NCBI GenBank assembly: GCA_003116875.1
Contig: BCKT01000014.1
Coordinates: 318,149-382,148, forward strand
DNA: 64,000 nucleotides
From: Takashimella koratensis
Lineage: Eukaryota; Basidiomycota; Tremellomycetes; Trichosporonales; Tetragoniomycetaceae
Direction: 5' to 3'
Positions 1 to 13,253 of this stretch are shown piece after piece. The position numbers and the translations under genes were made by a program. Under the pieces are notes generated by a model. The model made no database searches and was not told where the DNA came from. It saw only the letters and a list, made by a program, of their open reading frames with translations. Within the stretch, counting starts at the first letter, position 1; each line of letters opens with the position of its first letter.

Positions 1-1704
1 CGACCGGACCCACAGCGATTGCTCAGGTGAGTTTGAGGCATTCCATTTACTGGTGTGGCTTTCACACCTATTCTTGAAACCTCCAACCCACCTTACCCGC
101 CCCACCTTACTCCCCTGAGGACTCAAGGGGCTTCATGAACTCATCAGGACGATTGAAGGATGTAGTCCAACTTGATGGTCGCTGACTTGTTGACTCGCTA
201 TTCTCGCGCACAGCGCCTACTTTCACTCCACCGCGACACTCAACTACATCCGAACCCTGCTTTTATCCGGATTCGCAGACCTACACAAACCGCTCGACTG
301 GTCCTTCTCCCACGTGCGGAGCCCGGAACTCCAACAGGCTTTCACGGCGGTTATCGAGAGTCTCCAGGATAGTCTTGAGTTTATGAAGGTCGCGACGGGT
401 GGGACGGGCGGGAGCGAGCGAGGCGGTGCGGAGACGGTTGATATTTTCACAAGGTGGGTGAAGGGGGGGAATAGGTCGTCTCCTTGCTATTGAAACCGGG
501 CGAACGGTATTAAGGTTGTGGAGAATGGTGGATTGATGGTGTATAGCTGACACGGTCTTTGATTTGATTCCCGCTACTAGCCACGAAGCTCTTTTGCTCG
601 AGTACGAAGAAGCTCTCACGCGGTCTTCCACTCCGGCCTTCCAGACCTTCTCCCAACCACCCACACGCTCGACTTCACCTTCCACCCCTTCCCAACGGGG
701 TCCAACCAACGGCGACGCTTTCCCCCTTGCTTCCCCCGCGCCCATCCCCTCCCGCAGCCAGAGCGTCATCCGTAACGCCGCGTCAGCGTCCAACGGATCT
801 ACCCCTGAGAAAACAAAATACTACAACACTTCAAGTCACTTTATCTGGATTGGAGATCGGACAAGGCAGATTGATGGAGCGCATGTCGAGTATTTCCGGG
901 GGATCGCGAATCCTATCGGAGTCAAGGTTGGGCCGACGATGCAGCCAGAGGAATTGGTCAGGTTACTTGATAGTAAGTGAAAAAGTGGCTCAAGAAAGCG
1001 GAGGCGCGAGGTGTGTGAGGAAGAGGTGCGAGAGTCGTGTTCCCCCCCCCCCCCCCCCTGGTGGTGAACTGACCTTTGATCACAGTTGTCAACCCTGATC
1101 GCATCCCGGGCAAGGTCACGATCATTGGCAGGTACGGAGCCGACAAGGTTGACAAGTACCTCCCTGCGCATATCGAAGCGGTGAAGAAGACGGACCATGT
1201 CGTGGTGTGGCAATGTGATGCTATGGTGGGTTGGATAGTCTTGACTTGAACTTTGACTTTGCTTTGCAATCTTTGTTATTTTTAATTCATGATTATCGAA
1301 GCTGACATTTCCACTCTTGTGTCTTTGTACATGTGTAGCATGGCAACACCAAGACATCTACACACGACTCGTCCCTGAAAACCCGTCACTTTGTCGATAT
1401 CATCCACGAGATCACTCGCTCGATGTCGATCCACCGATCCCTCGGGACCATCCTTGGCGGTGTTCATCTCGAATTGACTGGCGAAGTCAACGAACACGGT
1501 TACTCTGTCACAGAATGTATCGGTGGTTCCATGGAACTCGAGGATAAAGATTTGTCCTTTAACTACAGGACTCATTGTGATCCGAGGTTGAATATGGAAC
1601 AGAGTCTGGACGTGGCGTTCTTGGTAGCTGATCATTTGAAGAGTAAGAGAAAAGGGGAAGAACCGAGGGATGTGTTGGTCGCCGGGTTCAGAGGGAGGAA
1701 GTGA
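1..1704 (+). CDS. Class II DAHP synthase, 5' truncated by window edge
   Basis: 3-deoxy-D-arabino-heptulosonate 7-phosphate synthase condenses phosphoenolpyruvate and erythrose 4-phosphate, the entry step of the shikimate pathway. Five exons are visible: 1-26, 214-453, 581-972, 1086-1225, 1339-1704. Joined, they read through family motifs: [80 protein letters not shown], then CIGGS and [12 protein letters not shown] near the C terminus, followed by a TGA stop. The N-terminal third lies outside the window. Between EEALTR and the YYNTS segment there is a roughly 55-residue Ser/Thr/Pro-rich stretch that I do not expect in bacterial or plant class II enzymes. The intron before exon 4 contains a 17-base C run. 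This is the plant/Mycobacterium/Neurospora-type enzyme, unrelated in sequence to yeast Aro3/Aro4. Confidence 0.93.
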
Positions 1705-2210
1705 GAGCGAGCGGTAGCGAGGTGTCGAGTTGTTGATGAAGAAGAGAAGAAGGAAGAAGGTAGGAGAGCTGGACGGTAGAGGAGATCAAGACGATCGAGA
1801 GCCGAGATACTATTATCAATCAACACCATACCATTTGACCCAAAAATTTTATTTCGCCATTAGCCCAATCGTCGGTATCCGTATCTTGTTCACAGAGAAG
1901 AATACCCAATAGCATCGTGCTCGAGTCGATATCTATGCTCTAGGAAAGTGTTTCATGGAAGGACAGTAGTTTCGGAGGGATACAATCAGTGTGTGAATGG
2001 GTTCTCGACCATGCTCGGATCGAGGACAGAAAGGGGTCACTCTTAATGCATGATGAGTAGAGATATATGATTGAATGCAGAAATTTTTCTTGCCAAATGA
2101 AGAGAGCTCGCTCATGCTTGGTTGGACCCAAACGAAAAGGGAGATCAGAGATGGCCAGATGTTTGCAATAAACAGAACAAGAAGAGCAGTGGTGGAAACG
2201 AACAGAGGGA
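1705..2210. other. Convergent intergenic region
   Basis: About 500 bases between the stop of the DAHP synthase gene (+) and the stop of the uL1m gene (-). It presumably holds both 3' UTRs. I see no gene, repeat or RNA here; the short ORFs lack conserved features. Confidence 0.6.
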
Positions 2211-3433
2211 CTAGAGTACGTCGTTGAGCTCGATACTTGGTCCATTGGTCGTCTCCAATCGCACTTTAAGGATATTCGAGTCTGCGCAACAATTAAAATT
2301 CGTCAGTAACTAAAGTTTTTGTATCTTCACGATCTCTGTTGCTTGACAGGATAGCAAGAACCAGAAGACTATACTCACTTCGCTTGGATCGGCTAGCTGG
2401 GGTGCTAGCGCCCGACGCGGCAGCAGCGGCTGTTGTAGAACCCTCGCGGACGGCGGCGATGAAGGCTCGGATATTGGACTCGATCGCAGGTGGGGTGAAC
2501 GTCATCTGCATTAGAGGGAGAGGTTAGTCGTGTTCGATGAGTTACAGGATAGAGGCCGACTTACCCGTGCGACAGCTGGAGATGAAACGGTAAAGTAGAG
2601 TCAAGTCATCGAGGGAAACAGTCACACGTCAGTAAATCAGCAATACAGCAATGAGACCCAAGTTAGGACAATATCACTTACGAGCTCTGACGACGCCAAG
2701 TTTATCGGCACGCCACTCCATTGTCCCGGCAACGTCTCTAACTTTCTCTCCCAACTCTTCACCCTCCCCTACCGTCCCCCTTTTAGCCACTGGCATCAAC
2801 CCTTTGGGTCCCAAATACCTCGCGAGGTTCTTCGAGACCTCTGGCAAGACTCCTGGTGTACACAGTACTTTTGTCGGTTGGATTTCGCCACTCAAAACTT
2901 TGGGGAACAATTCGGGACCTCCAATAACATTGGCACCCGCTGCTCTCGCGGCGGAGGCGGAGGCTGCGTCGGTCGGCGAGACAAAGACGAGAACGAGATC
3001 AGGAGCTCGTCGAGCGTCAGTTGGCAAGGAAATTCGTCCGCGTAAAGGGAGAGCAGATTTAGGTTGTTTGGTCTGAAGTTCGAGAGATAAAGCAGAAGAT
3101 GGGTTGGAGATTTCAAGAGCTCGAAGAACGCGGATAGCTTCGACTAAAGGGAGGGCGTCGGGGTTGGGAGGTTGTTTGGATTTCCGACGAGCTTGGCGAG
3201 GAGCAGAGGTGGAGAGCTGGGAAGGTTAGTGCGTGAGGTGCGCGTAAGGGGTGTGATCAGAAGGGGCCAGAGAGGGGGAAGAGGGAAAGGAGCAGAAGAT
3301 GAAAGGTGGGAAGAGGGAAATAGTGAATAAGTTGGAGTAGTGATCGTAGACGACTAACCGGTCGGGACAGGAGAGGAACGGATGGGCCAATGGCCAAACG
3401 CCGGAGGGCGGCGGTGGTTGATGCGACAGACAT
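2211..3433 (-). CDS. MRPL1: Mitochondrial large-subunit ribosomal protein uL1m
   Basis: L1-family protein of the mitochondrial large ribosomal subunit (L1 stalk). Five exons on the minus strand: 3433-3359, 3216-2682, 2575-2565, 2505-2379, 2281-2211, giving about 272 residues. The start MSVASTTAALRRLAIG, with Arg and Ser but no acidic residues, and the following RPLSTSAPRQARRKSK look like a matrix targeting peptide. Family motifs follow: PDLVLVFVSP, AGANVIGGPEL, KVLCTPGVLPEVSKNLARYLGPKGLMP, then the C-terminal VARMTFTPPAIESNIRAFIAAV. An 11-nt microexon (2565-2575) is needed to join GVVRA to MTFTPP in frame. The reading frame upstream of the ATG stays open for more than 350 codons (see the neighbouring ORF), so a longer N terminus or a separate upstream protein cannot be excluded. 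Confidence 0.9.
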
Positions 3434-4513
3434 ATCGGTAGACGAGGGGTGAGTGCTGGATTGGGCTAACGGGGCTTGGAAAACAGTCGTTGGCGCTGAA
3501 GGAGGCGTAGAGGGGGGAGAGGTCGAAGATGGTTTCAAACGTCGATGAGGGCGGGGCGAAGGTGCTGGGCTGAGATGGGATGATACGGAAGAGCTAGGTG
3601 ATGTCCTGGTAGGGTTGGTCTTGGTTGATGAAGAAGGACGAGGAGGTTTGTCGTTCCGGTGACGAGAAGACGTCGAGGTCGGGGTAGATGGAGAGGTGGC
3701 AGGAGCGGTGGTATTTCTAGTTGGGTTGAAACGGACTTGTTTCTGGGCAAGACCTCCGCTGGCGCCGGTGCTGCTTGCTGATATTGGGCTCTTGTCGCTC
3801 TCTGACAGACTTGACGAGGTCTGTAGCTTGTCTGAAACCAAGTTGATACCACCACCAGTCGGCTCTTTGTTCTCTTCTTTGCCCTTCTTCTTTTTCTTCT
3901 TCTTCTTCTTTTCAGCCTCTTTCGCACCCGTATTCAGACGGACAGGTTTCGCAGGAGCAAGAGGCTGCTTGCGTAATTTGTCGAGTCGTTTCTTGGCTTT
4001 TTTCTCGTATCGCTCAAATTGACGTTCAAGGTGTCGAAAGAGTCGAGCTTGTTCGGTGAGAAGGGCGTCGAATGGATTGGTCGGTTTAGGCGGGTGGCTC
4101 GGATGGCTCGGATGAGGAAGATGAAGGGGACGAGAGTGTTGAGCCTTGGGAGTGGGGTTTGAGCTGATGGTTGCGGGGAGAGCTGATACACTGGGACTTG
4201 GAGCGGCGGGGTTGGACGACGGAGGAGGAGAAGGGTCTTGTATAGACGACGTTCGTGAAGTCGCTCGTGCTCGGGTTGATTTTTTCGACTTTTTCGATAG
4301 ACCAGGTGGGGGGGACTGTGTCGAGGGGATTGTAGGGACGGAGGAAAGTGGAGGTGGGGACGGAGGGGAGCAAGTCCGGTGAAAGGCCGAGTCTCCGGAC
4401 GAGTAGGCGCCGGTGGTCGCGGGCGAGTGGGGCGAGTGGGGCGAGGGTAGCGAAGACGGCGACTGGGTGGACGGCGAGTTACCGTATGTGGCAAAAGTGC
4501 GACCCGGCGGCAT
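3434..4513 (-). other. Proline/serine-rich ORF in frame with uL1m; possible gene or N-terminal extension
   Basis: From an ATG at 4513 the minus strand is open without a stop into the uL1m start at 3433. Most of the translation is Ser/Pro-rich and low complexity, but one segment is clearly protein-like: NPFDALLTEQARLFRHLERQ followed by a Lys-rich amphipathic helix and a poly-Lys run. Between about 4463 and 4190 a different frame looks better as coding: SPDLLPSVPTSTFLRPYNPL followed by PPTWSIEKVEK, with C-ending codons. A plausible intron of about 85 nt (roughly 4187-4103, donor GTGTAT, branch CTCAAC, acceptor CGAG) would join that frame to the NPFDALL frame. I do not recognise the protein and cannot fix its start or its end. 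Confidence 0.35.
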
Positions 4514-4604
4514 CCTCGAGGGAGTCGGGCTGTGATTGGGTAAGGGGTGGACGTGGGTGAGGGTGGGTAGGGGTCGTCGTGGGGCAGGGGGCCAAGAGGG
4601 TAAG

Positions 4605-5184
4605 AGGGTAAGAGGGTAAGGCAGGGGAGGAAAGAAGGAGTGGGTGAGAAAGAGAGAGAGAAAAAAAACTAGCTGCCCCACGAATGAGAGGGATGCCGCA
4701 GATAGAGTGGGTGTGAGTGGTGGGTAGTGGGTAGTGGGTAGTGGGTAGTGGGTGATGATGATACACTATGTAAAGCAGGCAGCGCTTTCTCTCTCGTTTC
4801 TTCTCCTCTCCACTGTAGCAGTAATACTTATAGGTAAGCACAGACAGAGACCCCCCCCCCCCCCCCAACCAGACACACCTTTGATCTCTTCCTCTCCTCC
4901 TTTGATCCCTCGTCGCACTCGTCTCCTACCCGCTCACCCTCACTACTACTACCCCTCCCACTACCACTTCCACCCACTCCCACCCCACTCCCACCACTCC
5001 CACCATCCCCACCACCACCCCTTTGTACCCTGCTCATCGTCTCGCAGTCCATCACTGACACGTGCTCCACCTTGTCTCACTCTCTCATCCACTCCTCTCC
5101 CATCCACTCCCACTCCCATCCACCCACCCATCTCCCACTCCCTCCCACAACTCACCCCACCCACCCCACCCACCCCACCACCCC
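4605..5184. promoter_or_regulatory. Divergent promoter region upstream of pyruvate kinase, rich in simple repeats
   Basis: It holds a GGGTAGT heptamer array (about 4716-4755), a 16-base C run (4851-4866), and long CCACTCCCA/CACCCCACC tracts directly before the pyruvate kinase start. C-rich and CT-rich sense-strand tracts are common in strong promoters of glycolytic genes in fungi; function here is inferred from position only. Confidence 0.4.
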
Positions 5185-7418
<2,234 letters not shown>

Positions 7419-8502
7419 GCGCTGGGCGGTCGGTACTCGGTACTCAATGCAAGGGCTTAGCGAAGTCTGATGGCTGCAAAGTCTTGACCTCGATTTTTTC
7501 CTCCTTTTCCCCTCGATACCATGCGCTAAGGCTACGAGTGCAAATTCAAAATGTTTTCAAAATTCACAGGACCACGAATTCAGTTCTTCCTTCCTTCCTT
7601 CTCTCCTGCCTTTATTTCCAAAGGTGAATCCATCGGTTTCTAGAACGAGAGCAACAGAGAACCAAAGCAGTACTGGAGTGATTTATGCAGTTTATATGAG
7701 CATGCCCGTGGTTTAGTGGTTTAGGGGAGGAGCTGCCAAGTTGGTCTTACAATGGAGTTAGTCGATCGAAGAGGGACATTTCATTCAGCCTAGTTTGGAT
7801 TGGCTGATTCCGGTTAAGTAAAACAAAGTGTACCGGGACAAGTCGACGCCTCGGGTTTGGTTGAGTTTGGGATCAAATCACCTGCACAGTCCACCGTCAT
7901 CGTCATTGGGTTTGGTGAATTTGGTCACGCGCGGTTGTGGGAACGACGACATCAGCGGTCAGCGGTTCGGTATGGTCAGCGGTGCATGAAAGGCGGATGG
8001 GGACGGTTACCGGCCCTAAAGCGTCCAGTCCACAAGTCTCTCGCTGTCTGCTCAAAGTCAAGTCGCTCTTCTCATCTTGTGATCCGACACTTATTGGACT
8101 GACGAAGCAATTCGTATTTTACTAGATATAGATAGTCTTCGACATCGTTTCGTCTTGCGTCTTGCGTCCCAGTTCGCTCGACGTCCTTGACTGCATTCAC
8201 CTCGGCGCGTCGGCAAGCACGGCCACCATCATCACCATCATCACCATCATCACCATCATCACCCTCCACCGCCCCACCGCCCCACCGCGCCGTTACCCCA
8301 TCAACTCCTCAAGTAAGTGGTTCAGCAGATTATCATCCGTACCTACAGTCTACTCGCTGACTCTCCGAAATCATATCCAGCTCTCATCCAGCCCCTAGAT
8401 ATCTCTTGACATCTTTCATTCAGCCGCAAGATTTCGATCCTCGGGCCCTACCTCCGTCCCATACCTTCCCTCCCTACACTTGTTCTGGCTCAGATCCAGA
8501 CC
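7419..8502. other. Intergenic region between PYK1 and the RING gene
   Basis: About 1.1 kb that must contain the pyruvate kinase 3' UTR and the RING gene promoter. An imperfect hexamer run of CATCAC lies at about 8224-8263. TACTCGG occurs near 7435. No ORF here has convincing coding character and no tRNA-like element was seen. Confidence 0.5.
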
Positions 8503-9974
8503 ATGAGCCTCGCCGACCTCGGAGCAGAGCTTGATCGGCTTCGTCGTGATCGAGTGAATCTCAGCGAACCGAGTCCCGAGACCAGGACCTCGACTGTGGT
8601 CAATGGCGAGACGGGTATAGCCTGTTCCAACAAAGATGACAAAACCGACGACGAAGATGAAACTAATCGCGACAGAAAGCTCGAGCCCGGATCTCAGTCT
8701 GGTGTCGAGACAAGTCCATTGCTCACTGCTTCTATCAAGACCAGGACCAGGACCAAGATCAACACCGGGCAGGTTATACCCACGCACCAAGTCGAGCTCC
8801 TCTCCCGGTCCCAGTCGGAGCCCGAGGAGGAAGGACCAACCACGACCCTCTCTTCTCGTTCTGAGGAGACAAGCGCCAATTACGGACAAGAGCAAGAAGC
8901 CGACCCCTATCCCCTCTGTCTCTTGTGTCTGACCCGACCCCCATCGGCGGTTCTCTTACCCTGTGAGCTACGCTACGCTACCTGACCTCGGGATCTTTCC
9001 TGTCAACCGTCTCCACAGCCCTTGGACCCCTCCCCCTCCCCCTCCCCCTCCCCTCAACCCCCACCTCACCCCCTAACTCCGCTTACTTGTGCATTCCAAG
9101 ATATCTGATACATTCTCCAGGCTGTCATTTGAACCTGTGCTACATCTGTGCCCCAGTTCTCTTACACAGGGCGTCCCAAGATTCCGCTTTTCGAGCGTCC
9201 TTCGACTCTGCCGCTTCCCTCTGGCCTTCCACTGAACCTTCGTCGTCCACTTCCGATTCAGTAAATGGCCACATCTTGACCCGTCATTCGCGCGATACGA
9301 CAAACCCACCTTTCTCGAATCCCAGCGGACCCCCTCCGATCACCCCTTCCTCCCCATCCTCGCCATCCTCCCCATCCTCCCCGTCCTCCCCATCCTCGCC
9401 CCCATCTTCATCTTCATCTTCATCTTCACCTCCATCTACGTCCCCGTCCATGTCCCCTTCGTCCTCGTCCTCGTCCTCTTCGTCACAGGGACTACCTACT
9501 CCTCGAATCCCATTCAACGTCCTCTTGATGCGCGCTACGGCGGGTCACCCCNCCCNCCNCTACGTGAATGGCGGATACCTCGCTCCGGACCTGGGTACTC
9601 TCGGTGGGGAGCTTACAGGATCGGATCTGATCCCTTGCCGCCGTGCTACGTATCGTGACGAGAAACTGGGGCTACGAGTCGGTGAGGAAGATGGTTTGGA
9701 CCAGAGACAAGGTTTGGGGTTGGGGTTGGGACTTGAGCTAGGGAAGGGGATAGGAGAGTGTGGAGGGGATGAGAAAGTAGCAAGGACAGGGATCAAGAGT
9801 GTCTACGCCTCTGAGAAGGGGAAGGATGAAGAAAGACGTGCAGAGAGTGAGGAAAGTCTCGCGGGTGAGGAGTACAGGGTTCAGCTCAGCGCCATGGACG
9901 ACAAGGTGACTGGTGCAAAGTGCCTCGTCTGTCGGGCGGGAGTCAGTGCGTGGTTACGGGTCTATACGGGGTGA
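8503..9974 (+). CDS. RING-type zinc finger protein with the finger split by a long insert
   Basis: Probable E3 ubiquitin ligase. Two exons: 8503-8962 and 9121-9974, 437 residues. The first half of a C3HC4 finger, CLLCLTRPPSAVLLPC then CHLNLCYICAPVLL, spans the exon junction (codon TGC is split). The second half, KCLVCRAGVSAWLRVYTG, ends the protein. The spacing and the LLPC-H-LNLC-xx-C core resemble the MGRN1/IAP-like class of RING fingers. Between the two halves lies a roughly 230-residue low-complexity insert with Pro-Ser-Ser repeats (9343-9490) and a Gly/Leu-rich run. Three ambiguous bases (9552, 9556, 9559) sit in the insert, so a small assembly error there is possible. The N-terminal 140 residues are polar and likely disordered. 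Confidence 0.7.
9343..9490 (+). repeat. TCC-rich tandem tract coding Pro/Ser repeats
   Basis: Imperfect repeats of CCATCCTCC and TCATCT inside exon 2 of the RING gene encode PSSPSS and poly-Ser. It is in frame throughout, so length variation would change only the insert between the two RING halves. Confidence 0.8.
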
Positions 9975-10617
9975 AGAGGTAAGGCATGAGTTAGACTTAG
10001 CGCAGAGCAGATCAAAATCGAGTATCGCGAGGGAGCTGCAGGGTGTAAGAAGATGACGATTTATAGTGTTGTATCAGTTCCGATTTGTTATGCGATATTC
10101 AACTCATTCCCTATGGGACGGATTCAACAGCCAGCGTATCATGCATATGAGCGACCAGTGCGCTAATGTATGGGGGAAAAGACGAGTTGACGAGGTGACG
10201 AGGTAACGCAAACACAAACGAGGTGAGAGTGAGAGAGAGAGAGAGTTTAAGAAAGAGAAGAAAAATAGTTTTGGTACATTGGAGCAAAACGCACAGAGGG
10301 TAGGAAGAGGAGGGGATGACGGGGAATGGGGAATTGACGAAGGGATGCGTCGAGGGTGGGTGGTGGGTGCGGAGAAAGAGCAAGGAAGCACGAGGTGCTG
10401 GGGGGTGAACAGAAAGGAGGGAAGAAGACAGTTTTTGTGAGGCCGGTGAGGGGGATAGACAAGGCATAAGCGAGGCGAAAAAGTCTTCTTCATGTTAAGC
10501 GCGCGAACACGTCCACCGATATTTGTTTCACCACACCCACTCTCGATTTCCCGCCCATCAAACGCCGTATCCTTTTCATCATCAACAACAGCAACATCTC
10601 CTCTACTGTCCAACGCT
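9975..10617. other. Convergent intergenic region
   Basis: Between the RING gene stop and the eIF4E stop. A short GA run (about 10228-10245) and G-rich purine sequence are present. The Ser/Pro-rich ORFs on the minus strand look like translations of biased sequence. Nothing else is supported. Confidence 0.5.
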
Positions 10618-12316
10618 TTAGACCGAGACCTTGGCTCCACCCTTCTTCATCGAGTCCTTGTGACTATCAAACGTGACTTCTGTCTGGAATCCACCCGTCA
10701 CCAGCTTTTGGTCAAGTTCGTAACCCAACACTGAGACTTTAAAGTGTCGACCGATGGTGAGGATGCGTTGCATCATTGGGTCAGTCTCGGGTGCTGAGGA
10801 TTCGGCAGAGTCGCTGGTCCAGATTGAGATTCGGTAGCTGGCGAGTAAGGTTGTCAGCACGAAAGACCAATAGCATGGAGAGACAGATGGGGCAGACAGA
10901 AAGGTTTTAGTGGAGGAGAGGAAAGGACGGGAAAAGGACGAATAGCAGTAGTGGGTGATGATGAGAAGAAGGAGATCAGTGGACCACTTACAAGCCAGGA
11001 CGAGTGGAGACGATGACACCAGTGACGAGGTCTGATTGAGCTGGCGCCGCGACCTTCTCCGCACCGGGCAAAGGGGTCTCAAACGTCTCTCCGATCGCCG
11101 CGAGCATCTGAGCGTCGTCAGTCCAGGTCATTCGTATCCTACAAGGCCGACTCTCTAGCCCTGGGGCAGTTCTCGCTGAGACCTCAACCCTCCCTAGATC
11201 ACACGCCCACTCACGGTGTAGAGCCACATCTTGTCGATCGCAGCCTTGGTCTTGTCCCGCGGGACTTGGATAGACCACTTGCCTCCATTCTTATTCGCCG
11301 AGTCCTCCCACGCGGGCATGATGCCGTTCTGTAGTCACAAATTGTCAGACGGAATTCTTTCCACAAAGCAGCTCGCTTCTCCCACGCTCGTCGTCTAGGC
11401 TCTGCTTCCACTTTCTCCTCAAAAGAGAACCGCAGTGTGTCGAGACAACGGCGTCCCAGCACCCTCGAAGCCAGAAACAGAACCCAATACTCACCTTGAA
11501 GAGGTAGTAGTTTGCCTTGCCTGGCAATTGAGACGGCGGGATGATATTGTTGTAAAGTCCCCAAAACTCCTCGACCGAATCGAACGTCACGACTTTACGA
11601 ATGTCCTCCATCCACCCTGGTAATCAGGTATCAGCACGACCGTAGTTGACTCTTAGCCTGGTTGATAGCTGGTACAGCCGCCTGTGATCAGGGGTGTAGC
11701 CGATCACGGTCTGTGCGCCATGTGCGTGCGTCCGTGTGGGTAAGGAAGAGTCAGGACTCACCGTGTGCGACCGCCGGGGTGCCAGGTGCGGACGAAGGCG
11801 TTTTGGGAAGGAGCTTGGATTGGGGAGAGTCAAAGTAGAGCGTCCACTGGGCGTACAATGGGTGCTGTGAAAGGGTTGACGGCGTTAATGAACAATCCAT
11901 GAGCTTGTGTTTGCCTAATCGTTCTCCTCTCTACTCCTCCCTTACTCCACTCTTAGCCCCTCGCAGCCTGATACCGCCAAACCCGCTCGGCCTACCTCGC
12001 AACCTCGTCCTCCCCGTTTCTTCTCCCTTCCCACCCTCTTCCTTCCTCCCACTCTACACTTGTTGAATCTGCACAGCTCAGAGCTCAAACTCGAACCCAC
12101 CTTGACGTTAAACTTGCTGGCATCGTCGAAGACCGTCTTGACCTTTCCATCCTCCTCTTCGTCCTCCCTGATCTCTCCGTCCTCTAGCTCCTCAGTGGCC
12201 GCAGCAGCGGGCTTGTCGTCCCCTGTCTTTGGGGAGATCGAGGCTGCCGCCATGGCGTCCACGAGGGTCTGGGTGTTGGCTGCTGCCGCCGCAGGAGGGA
12301 TACCGACCGTCGTCAT
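10618..12316 (-). CDS. CDC33: Translation initiation factor eIF4E, mRNA cap-binding
   Basis: Binds the m7G cap and recruits eIF4G to mRNA. Six exons on the minus strand: 12316-12101, 11864-11762, 11616-11495, 11329/11328-11215, 11107-10992, 10837-10618; 296 residues. After a disordered Ala/Glu-rich N terminus of about 70 residues the eIF4E fold follows: HPLYAQWTLYFDSP, WMEDIRKVVTFDSVEEFWGLYNNI (Trp for eIF4G contact), NYYLFKNGIMPAWEDSANKNGGKW (cap-stacking Trp and acidic contact), KMWLYTMLAAIGE, TGVIVSTRPGFYRISIWTSD (basic and Trp residues near the cap phosphate). The core is complete. The family is usually 210-240 residues; the extra length is the N terminus and a Ser/Pro loop after the first strand. 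Confidence 0.95.
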
Positions 12317-13253
12317 GTTGCCTAGCGTGGGGTGGAGGTCGGGTAAAGTGGAGAAGGGCTAATGTGAAGGGCAGGTCGGGGCTGATGGGTTTGTGTTGGG
12401 TCGGGGGGTACAGTGGCTTTGTCCTCGCTATCGCTCAATCCGATCCAAACGTGGTCTGTAGACAATAGCAACAATGCGACTGTAGCTGGAGTGGGAGTTG
12501 GGTAGAGTCGATGAGTTAGACGGATGAAGAAAGAGGTTCAGACTAAAGTTAGTCGTCTGCGATTTTTTTTTTCTCTCCTCTCAATCTCATTTCTTTGTCT
12601 CGGGTTTTTCGAACAAAGGGACGAGCCATTAGGAATCGACACGGGGGATTAGAAAAGCGGATTAGAAATCGAGGATCTGGGGGGTTTAGAATTGCATCAC
12701 AGCAGATAGCATCAGGCAGGGAGTGGCAAAAATGACTCACGTGACTGAATCAACACATTACCAATTGACTGACATCTATGCAGTGGCTGTGATATCTTTA
12801 TCTCTGTAACCGCAGCTGTGATTGGATCTATCCCCCTCTCTCAGCCCGGATGGCACCATCATTATCTTATAACTGTGACAATCCCACTCCCCTAGCTTAA
12901 AGCCCTCTAACGGTTACCCACACCGCCTACTCACTTCTCATACACGGGTCGCCGCTCATCCATCCCTTGGTTATCCTTTGTGTACCACCTCCTGATCCCA
13001 TCGCCTTGCTTTCATCTCTGCTTCACCCCTCAACTCCTCTCCACCCTCTCTCTCTACCAATCGTCCCTTCCCCCCTCTCTCCCTCTCTCCCTCTCTCCCT
13101 ACTCCCACCTCAATCTGTACCCATCCCTACCGACATCCTGCAGACTCATCTTGTACCCATCCTTCCAGACTAACCGTTGTCTCCTCGACTATCCACTGAC
13201 TCTCACTCACCCTTACCTCTATCCGCCCGGCGCGGATCGACTAATCACTCATC
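12317..13253. promoter_or_regulatory. Divergent promoter region, eIF4E and membrane protein gene
   Basis: About 940 bases between two divergent starts. The right part is CT-rich (13010-13110, with CTCTCCCT repeats) on the sense strand of the membrane protein gene. No TATA box or gene is clear. Confidence 0.4.

Noticed and set aside
4443..4464. 20-nt intron that would join MPPGRTFATY to the SPDLLPSVPT frame
   Set aside because: Donor GTAACT and acceptor CAG exist and the phase fits, but 20 nt is far shorter than any other intron here; a sequencing indel is as likely.
8224..8263. CATCAC repeats considered as a CRISPR-like or satellite array
   Set aside because: A simple hexamer microsatellite with no spacers.
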